This document shows positions 1 to 13,581 of a DNA stretch of 64,000 bases, piece by piece. The DNA comes from Sipunculus nudus (lineage: Eukaryota; Annelida; Sipuncula; Golfingiida; Sipunculidae): NCBI GenBank assembly GCA_026874595.1, contig CM049306.1:24543519-24607518 (forward strand), given 5' to 3'. Numbering within the stretch: the stretch's first letter is position 1; every line of letters begins with the position of its first letter. The translations under genes were made by a program, and so were the position numbers. Below the pieces are notes generated by a model, which had not been told where the DNA came from, searched no databases, and saw only the letters and a program-made list of their open reading frames with translations.

Positions 1-3000
1 AACCTTAATCCAACCACTGTGCTATTGAAGTTTTTGAACATTTAGCAGTTGCATGTTTCTCTTTTTTGCATTGGTATGAGGTAAGGGATATACAAATATG
101 GTTAATGGCCAGGTTGGATATTTCCTTATCATAAATCAGTCCAAGATACATGCTGGTCTCAGGTTTGTTATCGTATCAGTAACAGTAATCGTCTTCATCA
201 ATAACATCTTTGTTGCCGATTAGAAAATAAGAAAAGTTGTTTTGAAAGCCTAATATACCTATTAAAAAGAGAGTTAACTTGAATTAAAAAAAAAAAAAAA
301 ATTATTGGATACCAGACTGGTTTCACAAGCAGTGTGCTGACTGGTCCATTGATATAGCTGTCTGACACATATATATATCATTGAAGTGTTTGTATTGCAA
401 GCTGAGAATAATTTGTAGAATTAATTAATGGACATCAGGTGAGGGGACACAGATGATTAATTAAGAATTCTTATAACCTCACATGTAGACTTGCACAGCT
501 ACATAACCACAAGATGTAAAGATAAGAAAACCTATCAACGCACTCAGGATGGCTGGCTCTGCAGGGAGCATGTGTTTTAAATAAACTAATATGGAGAATA
601 AATGAATCTCATTCTTTTATACTAAACTGATGATTTATAGGCTATCCCACACGGCATAAAACTTTATATATACCACATCTAGGGGGAATGTTAAAGTTAT
701 TGACAAGAAAGAAAAGTACACTGATAACATCAGGCATAACCATTTGCAGGTGTTTTTAATATGCATTTATGGTCGAGCGTGAAATGAAACACTTCCTCTG
801 AATGTGTGTAGAGGCTTGGTAATTACTATTAGCGAGAATGTACATGGCTTTTTACTGTTGGCATCAAATCTAAATGGCAATAGCAGACTTGCAAGTCATA
901 CCAAAGCTTAAACTGGCGAAGCTGGAAATTATCTGCAAAAATTCATAACCACAAAGAGGCTTAGGTTACCATAGAAACGTCATCCCAGCCAACCAATGAT
1001 CTGATAACCTCCATAAGGGTGTAATTATTTTTCGTAGAATTCTAGGACAGCTGTCAACCATAGCTGCAAAACTTAACGTCTCCTGACGTTTGCAGACAAA
1101 GAAATCATGCTTCTTTGTTGTATACCATGACAACCAGATGTGAAAATGGCTAACAAAAAATTGTCCAAATGGATTGCATATCATATTCAGCAGTCAGCTG
1201 CAGATTAGGTTGCAGGGAAAGAAAACCATATAGAAATGCAAACTTTTATTTATACTTGCTTTCTTTTTCCCACAGTTTAAATATATATGCATTTATGTAT
1301 TCAAATATGTATACCTCACACAGTATGTAGCTTGTCTTTACAGTATACTCATCACTCTGATAGAAATATTATGGCATTGGTCTCACTTGATTGTTGTAGA
1401 AGGAACAAATATAAATCTGATTAAAATACTAAGAAAAATACTTCATCAAAAAGCTTAGTTAAATACATATCAGTGTTGGTATGAATCAGATAAAGCTCAA
1501 TCACAATATTAGCCATGACCCAGGGCAAAAAAAAGAAGGTATAGTCTCAGGCACTTTTTTCAGAAATCAGTTTAGATGGGCGATACTTTATTTTTTTACC
1601 TTTTTTGTATGTTTTGATAACAATGTCATATGATCAGAGAAAAGCATGAAAATAACAGAATTTTTTGCTAAACAGGTAAAAGCACTACATAACAAAGGAA
1701 AACTGATCAAAATTGTATTATTTCATCAACTTGAAAGTTGAAAATAAAAATAAAATGTTTGATGCAGGGGGTTAAAATTGCCGTGGGCGGTGCCTGAGAA
1801 CCATACCTTTTATTTTTTTTTTTGCCTAATGCATTAATATTATTACTGGTACATTCTCCTTTAGTCCAATAAAGATTCTTTTAATAAAACAGTTGCATTG
1901 TATCAAAGTTATAGTTCCATTCTGTTATAAAGGATTTTCACTACCATAATCAGATACCATTTATCAAAGTGAGGAACTGTTTTGATCACAAGTTAGTGTC
2001 TCATGAGTATATAATATTACTTTGATGAATACTTTGTTGGTATACATATTCCTCAGACATATATAATGTTTAAAACCTCCTTCCTTACTGCAGTTTCATG
2101 TTGTTACTTTGTCTATAAGGAGAGAGACTTAGGGTACCAAAGCAGGATGCTTGTTTCTTCCCAGTGTATATTAACTCCATTCAGTGTTTACTAGATTCAG
2201 GACATACTTATCTGGGTTTAATTATGGCTCAAGCTCCACGTTTAAAGAAGACCTAAGTCTGTACTGGCGTCAGGTACACCTGTGATGTTAGCACACTAAC
2301 AAAATGAAAAACGCTGTCTTGAGTTTTTCAAGCAGAAGGGATGGTTACTTTTTTACAAGGAAACTGATTATTCAAAATTATTAGAAAGTATCAGATTAGA
2401 CAGCACAGGCCAGGCTGCTGATTTTGTCATTCCTCCTGTTTTTTTGTAATTTGCTGATCACTCTTCAGATTGAACTATTTATAGATTGCTGGAGTTGATA
2501 TGGTTTGATCCAGTTTAAATAAGATGTTTTCTTAGATTAGCTTATAAACTACATGCCGGGCCCTTTTGAAGGTGAAAAAAAACTGGTATGAAAAAACGCT
2601 GTTTTTATCCAGCAAATAATAAATCAAAAGAGATTGATGAGATCAATAAAAGGAAATTTCTTTGAAGATAACTCCTTACAACGGCTGTCTTATTTCAGGT
2701 GGTTATTTTTGTCCTTTTTTTAACTTCCTGTTTTCTATAGTATCAGATAAAACATGGCAATACACTTAACAGCAGTGGATCTTGAACTCCTTTTCAGCAG
2801 GATTTGTATGTATGATGTTTGTACGCTGTTTGTAGGTGCATCCTTTATGCAAATCTGTTTTGTAAAGTACCAGGGTTGTCCGTTGATCAGTGACACTCAG
2901 GATTTCTGCTTGAGGGATTTAAAGTTTGAGAAGTGACAGGTCTACATTAGTCGTGAATGGAACAAGGAATGTAAATATTAATCAGACTACCAATAGTACA

Positions 3001-3991
3001 GACTCCATTGAACAGAGTTTACCTTGCATTCCCCAGGTGTTCTCATTGTAAATGAATGTGCAAAAATATTCATACAAGCAGCTTCATGCTCAGCATATGT
3101 TATTAGGGTGTGAAGGGTATCAGAAAAAAATGCATTGCCAGTATTTTACCAAAATAGGTGTTGATAATCAGCAATTCAGGATGCAGTAACTTTCTGCTCA
3201 TGCTGTATATTTATGTCTCGTTAATGTATTGTCTTACAAAAATAATATAAACCTACCACAATGGAGCTCGGTTGCTCAGAATTGGATAATGTTTTATGTT
3301 CAGATAAATAATGATTTGGGTAGTGGTGTGATGAAATTTAAAGGTAACTATTGTTCAGTATTGTTTACACAAGTTGTGTAAATGAAACTAACTATAACAG
3401 ACCTTTGTGTTTCCTAAATGTAATCAATTTTGATCATACGTCCAATTGAATCATCTACATATTTTAACCTAAGGAAGATTATTATGCAGACTAAAACCTC
3501 TCCATAGATAAGAAAAAATTTGACTCAATCTTTATCAGTGTTATATTTTTACATACATGTACAGTATTTTGATGAGCAGCCAGAGTTATGGTTTTTGGCT
3601 TCAAATTTCAGGTAAATCTGTTTTTAGATGGACAGTGTTCAATTGATGGCACTCCATCGCTGAATCATTCCCTCCAGAATAGAGCATTGTTATGTATGAA
3701 AAGAATACTCACCTATTTGTCCAATATTTGTATCTATAGGCCAGTCTTGACTGCCCTGCATACAAGTTAATTTGTCAGCTTTCTCATGATGTGAAAGTGG
3801 GAAAGGTAGTGTTATGTGGAATGATTACTTGTTCTGGTGATAAAAAGATTTTTTAGGGTTTTATAATAAATTCAAATCCTCTTTTAATTTGTCAAAAAGA
3901 AATACATATATGTATTCTATATTCACTGAAAATGTCTAGAAATGTTTAAAATCAACAATTTCAATAATAGAAGTTCCAGTGGCTTGAAATA

Positions 3992-5533
3992 CTATATTTC
4001 CTTGATCAGACACCGGGCCTTAAATAGTTGCCTGCCTTATTTAGTCGCCGGGGCAAAACAGTGTCCAAGAAAAATAAACGCTGACCTTAAATAGACGCCG
4101 GTCTTGTTCACAGGCCTGGTGTCGGAGTAGTTTCCATGTTAACCGCCAGATGTCTCATCCCTTCACTTTAATTGGTGCATACACCCGTCAAATTGACCAT
4201 AGATTGTTGTATGAATTTCGGTTTGTGTTGTACTGATAATATGTTTAATTCTTCTATAAATCATTCTTTTACCTTACGTGAATGCCGGAACAAAATATTC
4301 CTGATTCGTCCTTTATGATTAAAGCCGATCACCGATCATAATAAACGCTTCACAAATACATCAGCAGTGAGAAAGCTAACACTATCACTGCTGTGAAGCC
4401 TGATAAAAATAGTACCGCCTGATACAGGCAGTTCAACTTGGTACGGTGAAAGCATACCTGATGGATGGTTGAACAGAACTGTTCAAATACGTTTTTGCAC
4501 ATATTTCTTGTGTAGCATGAAGACACAAAATGATGGTGCCAAGCGGTATAATTTGTAACTACTGTCAAGCCAAATTACGCTCCTTGCTTTAATTTTTTAA
4601 GCGTTTTTAAGTGCGTGCCCACTGTTACCAAAACCACGCTTCTGAGATAATCTTTAAAATTTAAAATAGTATTTACTCTTGTCCACAACTATATATTCAG
4701 AAATATTCCCGGCAGTAAATGTCACATACCAGTATACACCAGGTCGAAAACGCTTCAATACGCTGTGTCAAGCTGAAACGCTGAATCAGTTAAAAGTCGG
4801 ACGGAAAGTGTCATGAACATGAATTACTCATAGCACCCCGTTTTTCGATGGAACCAACATTACCAGTTGTACGCGGTGCACAGTTAATGGAAGAGCCACC
4901 TATGTTCATTATAAACCAGGTAAGAAATGCTAGAATACCCTGTGTCGAGCTGAATCAGTTGAATATTTGACGGGAGGAAAGTGTCATGAAAATGAATTAC
5001 GCTGTGCCGTAATAAGAACCATTCCCCTTTATCTTGATGGAACCAATGTTACCAGTTGTACGCAGAGAACAGTTGATGGAATAAAGACACCCCGTGTTCA
5101 GAGTGAAACAATGTTACTAACCGCACGCGGTGTAAAATAAATGGAACAGCCACATGCAACACCTGGGTACCTGGTTTCGAGAGGCCTGCACGGACAGATT
5201 CTTGGGGACAACTGCAATCTCTCGCTGTGATTCCCCGTTAATTCTTATTATAGTGCGTGTTTGTGTAGATTGCGCGTCCCATATCCCTTTGGCATCTAAA
5301 GAAATTTTGTAAACACAATCCGTGAACCGGCGGTGTTTTCAAATGTGTACATAAGTAGTGACCGGCGGGTTTATTGTTTCGGCGTATTCTAGTCTTTAGT
5401 TTGTCTGATGAGCCTGATAATATATATTTTTTAATAAACGCCGGCCTTAAATAGAAACCGGCCTTGTTTAGACGCCCGGTCAAAGCAGGTGTTGAAAACA
5501 ATAAACCCTGGGAGTCTATTCAAGGAAATACGG
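3992..5533. mobile_element. non-autonomous DNA transposon with TA target duplication
   Basis: The left end reads TA then CTATATTTCCTTGA, and the right end is the inverse of TACCGTATTTCCTTGAATAG. This gives imperfect terminal inverted repeats flanked by TA on both sides. Both subterminal regions carry repeated motifs of the AATAAACGCCGGCCTTAAAT type in opposite orientation, and the element is visibly richer in CpG than its surroundings. No transposase frame is visible, so it is a deletion derivative or MITE-like copy. A 2-bp TA duplication fits Tc1/mariner-like or related superfamilies, but the family is not assigned. An internal ~190-bp direct repeat (about 4737-5095) supports a composite interior. 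Confidence 0.65.
4737..5095. repeat. internal ~180-190 bp direct repeat of the 4-kb transposon
   Basis: Two diverged copies run head to tail. Each contains the order ACCAGGT, CTGTGTCRAGCTGAA, CGGRMGGAAAGTGTCATGAA and ACCAGTTGTACGC. A third partial copy seems to begin just after 5095 (a CCCCGTGTTCAGAGTGAAAC-like segment). There is no coding potential. Confidence 0.5.
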
Positions 5534-6996
5534 TATTGATTAAAACACAAAATGTTGATTCCTATCTTGTATTCCCCCTCAACAAACTCAAATTTATTTT
5601 TATATAATGTCATAAGATGTGTTTGATATTGGTAACATAAAAGTATTCACAACAGTCATTGTGTTAAATCACTGCATGAATATTATTTAGTTCACTTGAT
5701 GAGAAACAGCTGAATCAGCAATATCAGCTCATCTACCTGAACATCAGGAGGAAGGTGAAAACATTGTTAAGAAAAGGTGTGTCATATAATGGGGATGGAG
5801 TGTAGGGATGAAACACATATTTGAAATGATCCTAAGCTTCAGCGTGAAGAACATGCATGAGGAATTTGATGGACAACCAGTTTACTGGGTCATGTCAGAA
5901 ATAGAAAAACAAATGATCATAACTAGGACACTCTTGGATGATTGATAAACCCACAAACCCACAAAATGATGCGGTAGCAGATGGGAAAAAAACATCAGCA
6001 TTCTGAACAAAACTCGCCCCCTCTGACCCAGCTTGAAGACACCCATAGTCTTTTGATGTAATTTTAAACCTCCATAAATACATAAGGTCCAAGCTGTTGA
6101 TGATTTGGTTTTTATACAAGAACCAGAAATAGGCGGCAGGGTTAGTGATAGATAACGGAGGCTGATGCTTCTGGTTTTGATTGGTGGACTTGGCCTGATC
6201 GGGCTACGGATGGCACACTCCTGGAAGAGGGTCAGCTCCTGAACAGAGCAGAACTCCTACATCTGTAGGACATTAAGTGAACCTGACTGGCACACACCAG
6301 GCCTGTGTTATCATAGATACCGCTGGTGTCTTCATCTCAAATGTATGGCCGACTTTTCATTGATGATTTCCTGCCATATCTGCCAAGCCTGAATGTAAAC
6401 AGGTCCCTTATGTTTGTTATACATGTACTGTGATACATGTATGTTCTGTTTGTGGAGTATGTTTTATGAGGCAACAGAATGCATATACGCTGTAATCTAT
6501 AGCAGAGAGGATATATGAATGTACTGGAATCTATATAAACACTGTTTTAGGCTACTAAACCCCCACTCAGATCTGTGTAAATAAAATGCTGTTGCGGCAG
6601 ATGTCTAGGTACATTGTACCTTGTGCAAATATAAAGAATGTTATGCCGTGTGTTTTAACGCTGCTTGAGCTTCTACAAATATTTAGTCTTATATAAATGA
6701 TACAGCATTGTGGGTAATATACCTGAATATATACCTGTCAGGGCCACTGATTTTCTGCCTTTATCTGTACAATACTTAAAAAGTATCTGACCCAGAGCCT
6801 GATGGATCACCAGTTTTCTAGTAGTAAGAAATAAAATGAATGTTCAGGTGCCTTGAAGAATTTTCTTTAGAACAGGGCTTCTTCATGTCTTAAATACTGG
6901 ATAATAGGTACTGGATATCTTCAAACATCAAGTTAAACTGCTAGATCCTTTAAAATCTTAATCTGACCATACAGATATTTTCACATATGAAACATC

Positions 6997-7080
6997 CAGA
7001 ACTTTTCAGATCTTGAGTGAAACATTCAGATCTTTTCAGGTTTGAGTGAAACATCCAGATCTTTTCAGATCTTGAGTGAC
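6997..7080. repeat. short ~30-bp tandem repeat
   Basis: Three consecutive copies of a CAGATCTTTTCAGATCTTGA-containing unit separated by GTGAAACAT. It is non-coding and lies about 430 bp upstream of the first candidate exon. Confidence 0.6.
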
Positions 7081-7512
7081 GGTTTCAGGTTTAAAAATTC
7101 AGATATCTAGTAACATCGAGTACTGGTTAAGGTATTTTCATGGAATTTGATTTGATGTCCATGCAGTTCTCTCCAGACCTTTGATTTAAATTTCCAGATT
7201 ATCTCTGCATCCAGTTTTTGCATTTCCTTCAAACAGTCATCCAGACTTTGATCAGCTCCTCATTTCCCATTCAGATACTTTTTTTTGTTAAATAATAATT
7301 TTCTTTATAATGCATATTTTGTCTATGTAAAGAGTTCTTTGGCCAAAAACTCAACAAGATATTTTCAAAGGCGACTTTTTCCAGCTTGATACATACTTGC
7401 ATGCAGTGTATGCAGATAAATTGTCATGGATGACTATAAATTCTCATATATATGACAGTGATTTCAGTGAAAAGACTTGATTTTTTTAAAAGCCTCTTTT
7501 TATTCTTTTCAG

Positions 7513-7533
7513 AAGCAAAAAGAAAAGGAAAAG
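7513..7533 (+). CDS. FGFR: FGFR-A candidate microexon (21 nt), basic linker
   Basis: A 21-nt segment bounded by TTTTCAG and GTAAGTG. Read in the phase required by the next exon, it encodes AKRKGK plus the first base of a Val codon, so the joined protein reads KRKGKVQAPRW. In vertebrate FGFRs a basic stretch also precedes the APYW start of Ig2. The length is a multiple of three, so it could be skipped without a frameshift. Good splice sites support it; there is no transcript proof. Confidence 0.5.
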
Positions 7534-10500
7534 GTAAGTGAAACTTACATTTCTGTTTTATGTGTTTATGTAAATAACTATCAGGTACCATATTACCTTT
7601 TTAACTTTATGATTTACTGTATATTGCAATATGTGTAAAGTGTTTTAGAACACATGTATATTGTTTTATGCTATATAAAATAAATGATTATTATATTTGT
7701 AATCATGATTATTACTAATTATTTAGAGACACTGTACTGTTAGCCTATAAGGTGCTTTGTTATTTTAATATATTGTAATTTTACTGTAACTGTAAGATAG
7801 GTACTTTCATCTGTACATGTTTACTGGATATTTTAAATTTACTAGTATTCGAAAAAATGAAAAAGAAAAATATTACATTAAATTTGGTGTTTTAATTATG
7901 TGTACACTTTTGAAATTAAAATTATAAGAAGTGATGTAATTATAAGTTTTACAGCCCCTATATATGTCTAGCCTTTGCCAACAAATGTGTATCATGTCTA
8001 TAGGATGTTTTGCCTCTGGTTTCCAGTACAAGCCCCACGATGGAGAAATCCTTTAGCGAGTGACCGCAAATCTCTAGTCAGCCTGGTTGGTTTCTCTATA
8101 GAGCTGGAATGCAGAGCAATTGGGCGACCCCTCCCAAATGTCACATGGTATAAAGACGGGCAGTTATTCAAGGAACGTGAAAATAAAAAGCCAGTAAGTT
8201 CTACAACAAGTAACAATAACACCAAAAACATGCAAAATGGCTTTTATTTTGAAAACAGATGTTGAACAAATAATAAAAATAAATATATATAGTGGAACCT
8301 TCATATTATGGACACTGACAGGATCTTGGTTTTGTCTTTCATGGAGAAGTGTCCGTATTACAGAGTATCTAGATTGCTGAACCTACTAGTCACTCCTTCA
8401 AGTGCCTTTACAGGAAAGTGTCATCCTTAGTGAGGTTTCTTTATATAGATGTTTCTATGCATTTTGCTTTTTTTTTTGTTGAAGACAGGATATCAAAAAC
8501 AATATCTTAAAATGGCCTGTTTTTGTTTTAAAGCAGTAATTTGTTAAATAGGGTCGCACTATTAGTGCCACCCTTGCAGACAGAAAAGTGTAGAGCAAGA
8601 TTTCATGAAAAAAAGTGTAGCATACCATATCATTTTTGTTCATTTATATTAGTTGAAATCTGTGAATATGATCAGAATTAGGTTATTACATTATATATTA
8701 TATATTAGACACTGTAGGCATCTTATTTTAAAAGGTGTAGAATATTACAACATGCAGCATGTGACAAAATATTGTATTCACACAGATCCGATATAGAAGT
8801 CGATGGAAGGTCCAGCTGGACAGCCTGACCATGGAGGACACTGGGAACTATACATGTGTGGTATCTAATGCAGTGGGTACAATCATACGCAGCAACTACC
8901 TTGTGGTCAAAAGTAAGTTGTGGCCCCAGACCTGCACTCTTTTACTTAAAAAATTGCTGTCTCCAAACCTGGGGTGTAAAAGCAAACTACATATGAAATG
9001 ACACTAAAGAGAGACTACCCCCGCCTGGGCAAAGTAATCATACTGGATCTGACCCTTTTGCCTGACCATGCTGTTGTTTAATGGGTCTTCTCTAGCAACT
9101 GTTCAACCCCTCAACAAAGTTTCATGAAAAATCCTGTTTTAGTGTTATCCTGTTTACAGATGAACAATATATATATATACAGAATATAGTGCTCATATGA
9201 AAGTGTGAACTTCATATTAAGCTCTGACATATGCATTAACATTGCTGACGTTAACAATATGGTTTGGTACAGCTTTCATGATGTGGTTTCTTAATTACTG
9301 TCTTTAACTACAGTAAGTGTACCTCACAGTCTCAGTGTATCAAAGAGGGCATTGTGTGCAAATAACCTGCTTGGTCTCTTATAAGGTATTACTCATCATC
9401 CACAAATGACTATTTTCCATACTAAGGCAGTATATTATCTGTAGATGTTTATGCTGGTTGGCTTCATATTTGTGGGTTTAACTTTTTGCAGTTTTTACTT
9501 ATTATAAAATGTCATATGTCACTTTTCACTGAATGGTCAAATATCATCACTATATTAAAACAGGTACATCTGATCATTCTGATAAAATATTGGGTTTTGT
9601 TATTACCCTGTTAGTCAGGGTTATAATACAAGATATATTAGACTTTGAATGGCTGTAAGATGACTTATTACTTGTATAACACACCTGATGTTTACATTCA
9701 GAGGTATTGTATTGCAGATATTAAAGTTTTTCTTCCATTTTTTTTCTTCCAGGATACCAACCCATGGCACCGGTGATACAAAAGAGTCCAGAGAACAAGA
9801 CCGTCTCCCTTGGCGACCGAGTTGAATTCCACTGCTCCATCTTATCTTTAGATGACATCACGTACCTGAAGTGGCTCAGACATTACCAAGTTAATGGCTC
9901 GTTAGTGAATCAGGAGAATGAACCATATGTTTATGTTGTCCAGGTAATAAATTTACCTGCTGTTGAATTGTTTACATTCCAAATTGACAGAGGATAAATT
10001 TATATTGTTTATCAAAGTGAATCAGATTGTGTAGCTTCCACTCAGTCAGTTATTGAGTTGCTTTTTGTTTAATCTTTCAACTTTTTGAGTGTTCATCATT
10101 TAGATATAATTAAGTCAAAGTAATTCTTAGTCTACTTTCTCATGTATTGCAATTTTTAATGAGCATGCAGTTGTTAGCCAATGAGACACTGATTAACAGA
10201 TTTCTAGCCAGTGGTGTTTCACTTTATACATGTGCTGGGCTGCTGACTGTAATGCTGGAGGTTTGCTAGTTAAATATTCTGCTGAATGGTCGTTTACCAT
10301 GATTATGTAGATAAAAGATATCTAATGATACCAGTACAATATGTGACATTTGATGTTTGTATTGGGATGTATCAATACAGCAGTAAATTGTTACAGCCTT
10401 AACTTTATGGTCCATATCACCATCTGCTGTCCACCTGTTTTTTGTAGATGATTTACTTAAAAGTTTATATTTTTCAATAATTTCCAAGAAAACAACATAT

Positions 10501-13500
10501 GGTGGGGACAACCTTATATGGCAATTAAGAATTTATAATAAATCCCCTGTTTATGTTTCACAACATATTAGTCTCTTCACCATGATCTGGCAGATATGAT
10601 GTGTCCCTCCATAAGTAGCCATCTTTGTTTAAGCTGATTATATTATTTAGAGTGTTTATATGAGATGATCCAATCAGAAGCTGTCAGTTGAGGCTGTTTT
10701 TGCATGGACTAATGACCTTGACTGCCATAAGTGGGTCTGATATGTTGTAAAATGTAATTTCTAATTAACTGATTGCTCCTATTTTCAAATCATTCTTTTT
10801 CTTAAATAAGGTGTAAGATAGATACTTATTTACCTTGTTGAAAATTAGGTCCTTTAATCCTCTACACCACAGTAGTTTCCCTTGAAATGAAACTATTTGA
10901 AATGTTCATAGCAAAAATCAGGTGGACATGAAGGGATGAAACGGACTATAGCAGTCAGGACCTGCTTGGTTTAAGTTTCTGGACATTCAGTGTGTCTCAA
11001 CTGGGAATTACTCTAAATAGACATTTTGTATTTATACTAAATGGTGTCATATAAATTATTTATCTCTTTATTTTGCAGTCTGCTAGTGTTAATAACCATT
11101 CCGGGGACCCCCAGGTTTTAATCATCGAAAACGTGACCTATGATGACCAGGGATGGTACACCTGTTTGACAGGGAACACGTTTGGAATATCATACGAGAG
11201 TGCATGGCTCCATATACTGCCTGGTAAAATCATAATTTTGTTTTATACATGTATTGCCCAATCTATGAAGTGTTTGTTGTTTTAGATTCCCAGTTTAATC
11301 ATTAACAGAATTTTATTGTAAGGATCCATGTTAAAATGTCACATTTATTAATAAAGAACAGAAATTGTATCAGCATATATACCTAATGGACCAAAGAACT
11401 AATATTCTTAATGTTGGGCTTGGGTTCAAATGCACTTGCATTGAAAATATTAGATATACATTCGCATTTTAACTACAGAACTATTAGTAAATTGCATTTG
11501 ACTGTGCATGAAATTGTTTGATATGCCAGTGCAGTTCAAAAGTCATGTTATTCAGTGATAATTAAAAACAGGCCTCTATTAAAATTTTGTAAAAATAATT
11601 TCCTAATATATTGTACAAGGAATGGCTTCAGCTATACTTCAGACTAGTTTATTCATTACAATATATATTGATATATTATATACTTTGTAAAGTATTGGCA
11701 AATCATACTTAAATGTCTGTCCTTTTAGGTGTTATGTAACCAGATAGAGCAAACTGCAAATGCATTTTAACTTTATGTACATTTAGCATTTGATAATTTA
11801 CTCTGTTTTCATTTTATAATTTTTACTGTTTTGGATTTATTAGGAACATTTAGAGCTGATTTTAAAGTGCAGGTTGCATTTGAACCCAACCCAGCTCAGC
11901 CTATTGTTGTGTGTTTGAACTAACACTCAAATGGATTCCTGTATGTGTAAATTAAAGAAATTCTAAGCAGATACAAACAGGCACCATAAAATACTTGTGC
12001 CATCTAAATAAACAAAACCTAACATTTAAAAAAAAAGTGGAAATCAATAGTTTACCCTCATAAATACTTTTTTGTGAGTTTAAGTTTGGGTTGAAATATT
12101 CCTAGATCATTATGTATTGTTTATGAAAGAGAAAAGGACATACTTATATGTTATAACATGTTAGGATAAGTATAACATTTTCCATAGAAAAATGCACCAA
12201 AAGTGCCATTATAGAAAAATAATAGGGGATTATTATAACAAAAATTGAAACTATTGGAGTCATTTTCATGAAAACAAACATTTTATTAACCTTTTCTTGT
12301 TTTTTGTTTTAAATGTAAAAACCTGTAAAAATAACAGAATAGAAAGATTTTAATTTTTAAAAAATCACAAATTTATACAACATGTTTATAAGTTAGCAAT
12401 ATAATATCCACTCTGGGTTATTGCTATGCCTATGAATGATACATATTATTTCTGTCATCAGCCCAGAATGTGACGACAGTGGACACACCTTATAGTTACG
12501 GTACACTAAGTCATATTCTTCCACATGGGGAGCATGGCCGCTTATCAGCTTTTATTAAAATACAAAAATTTCAAGGCCTCTAACAATTGTCACACCTGGT
12601 TGGTTCATGGTTAACACTGGTATATAACTCAGTCCTAAAATATTATTCTTGTCCTTATCTCTTTAATTTAATGTAGTCTTGTTCTCTTCTCCTATCTTTG
12701 ACCCTGGTTAGTGAATTCCTTGTTATTGTTACATGTGAGGATGTAGAAGGAGAAGGGAATCAGACTATATACATCATGTGACAACTTTGCCCCCTTCTGT
12801 CATACAGCAGTACTAACAGAGGCCAGATTGATTCACAAGTCATTGTGTACAGCACAGAATGCATTTTCCCCACGGAATAATAATGCAGTATTGTTTATAG
12901 CTGTGTGAAACTGCTTTTAATTGAATCTCACAAGTACTGCAAAACCTGTTGAAGCCCCATTATTGCTAACACATAACAGAATCATCTTCACACACTCTTT
13001 GCCTCAAATTTTGATGAAGCTCAATCAACTTTATTAATTGATCTTGCATAATACCTTGCTTTATTAATTCACTGAGTTGGGACAGTCTGTAGCAGACTTG
13101 CTGTACCCACAAACAGCTTGTTGAGAAGACTGCTGCAGTTTGTATATATAAAACTATCTGCATACTTATTCAAGAATACATGTCATGTCGAGTGCCTCAT
13201 TTGTGAGTGGATAAACTCCTTAACTTCTGCTCTCAGCAGCAGCATTTTATGGTTATAGCCACCAGCTGTTTGCACAGGACCACAGATGATCTTACGATTG
13301 GGACCCCTATGTTTTAAACTTCAAGTTGGGAGAATCCTGATATCCTACCATTGTTTTGAACATTCTTGGCTCAGTGCCAGCTGCCCAGTGGTGAAACCTA
13401 GCAAACCCTGCTATTTATTGCAGTGATGTAGTGATCCTGGGACTATCACTTCCCACGTACAGGAATTCTCAGACTTTTTCCACAGAAATTCCTTTTGTAG

Positions 13501-13534
13501 TCTCTCTTTCAGTATAATTATACACAAGTTTATA

Positions 13535-13581
<47 letters not shown>

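Larger units (their letters stand above)
1..7512. other. region upstream of the first visible FGFR-A exon
   Basis: AT-rich non-coding sequence. I looked for the missing 5' part of FGFR-A (signal peptide, a first Ig domain with a Cys...Trp...Cys pattern, an acidic box) and recognised none. The only open frames are short and have no family resemblance. The stretch contains one TIR transposon (3992-5533), a short tandem repeat (6997-7080) and several A/T homopolymers. It is probably an intron or 5' flank of FGFR-A, but the sequence does not prove which. Confidence 0.5.

Noticed and set aside
7998-8231. 77-codon - strand frame over the Ig2 exon
   Set aside because: Antisense shadow of the FGFR-A exon.
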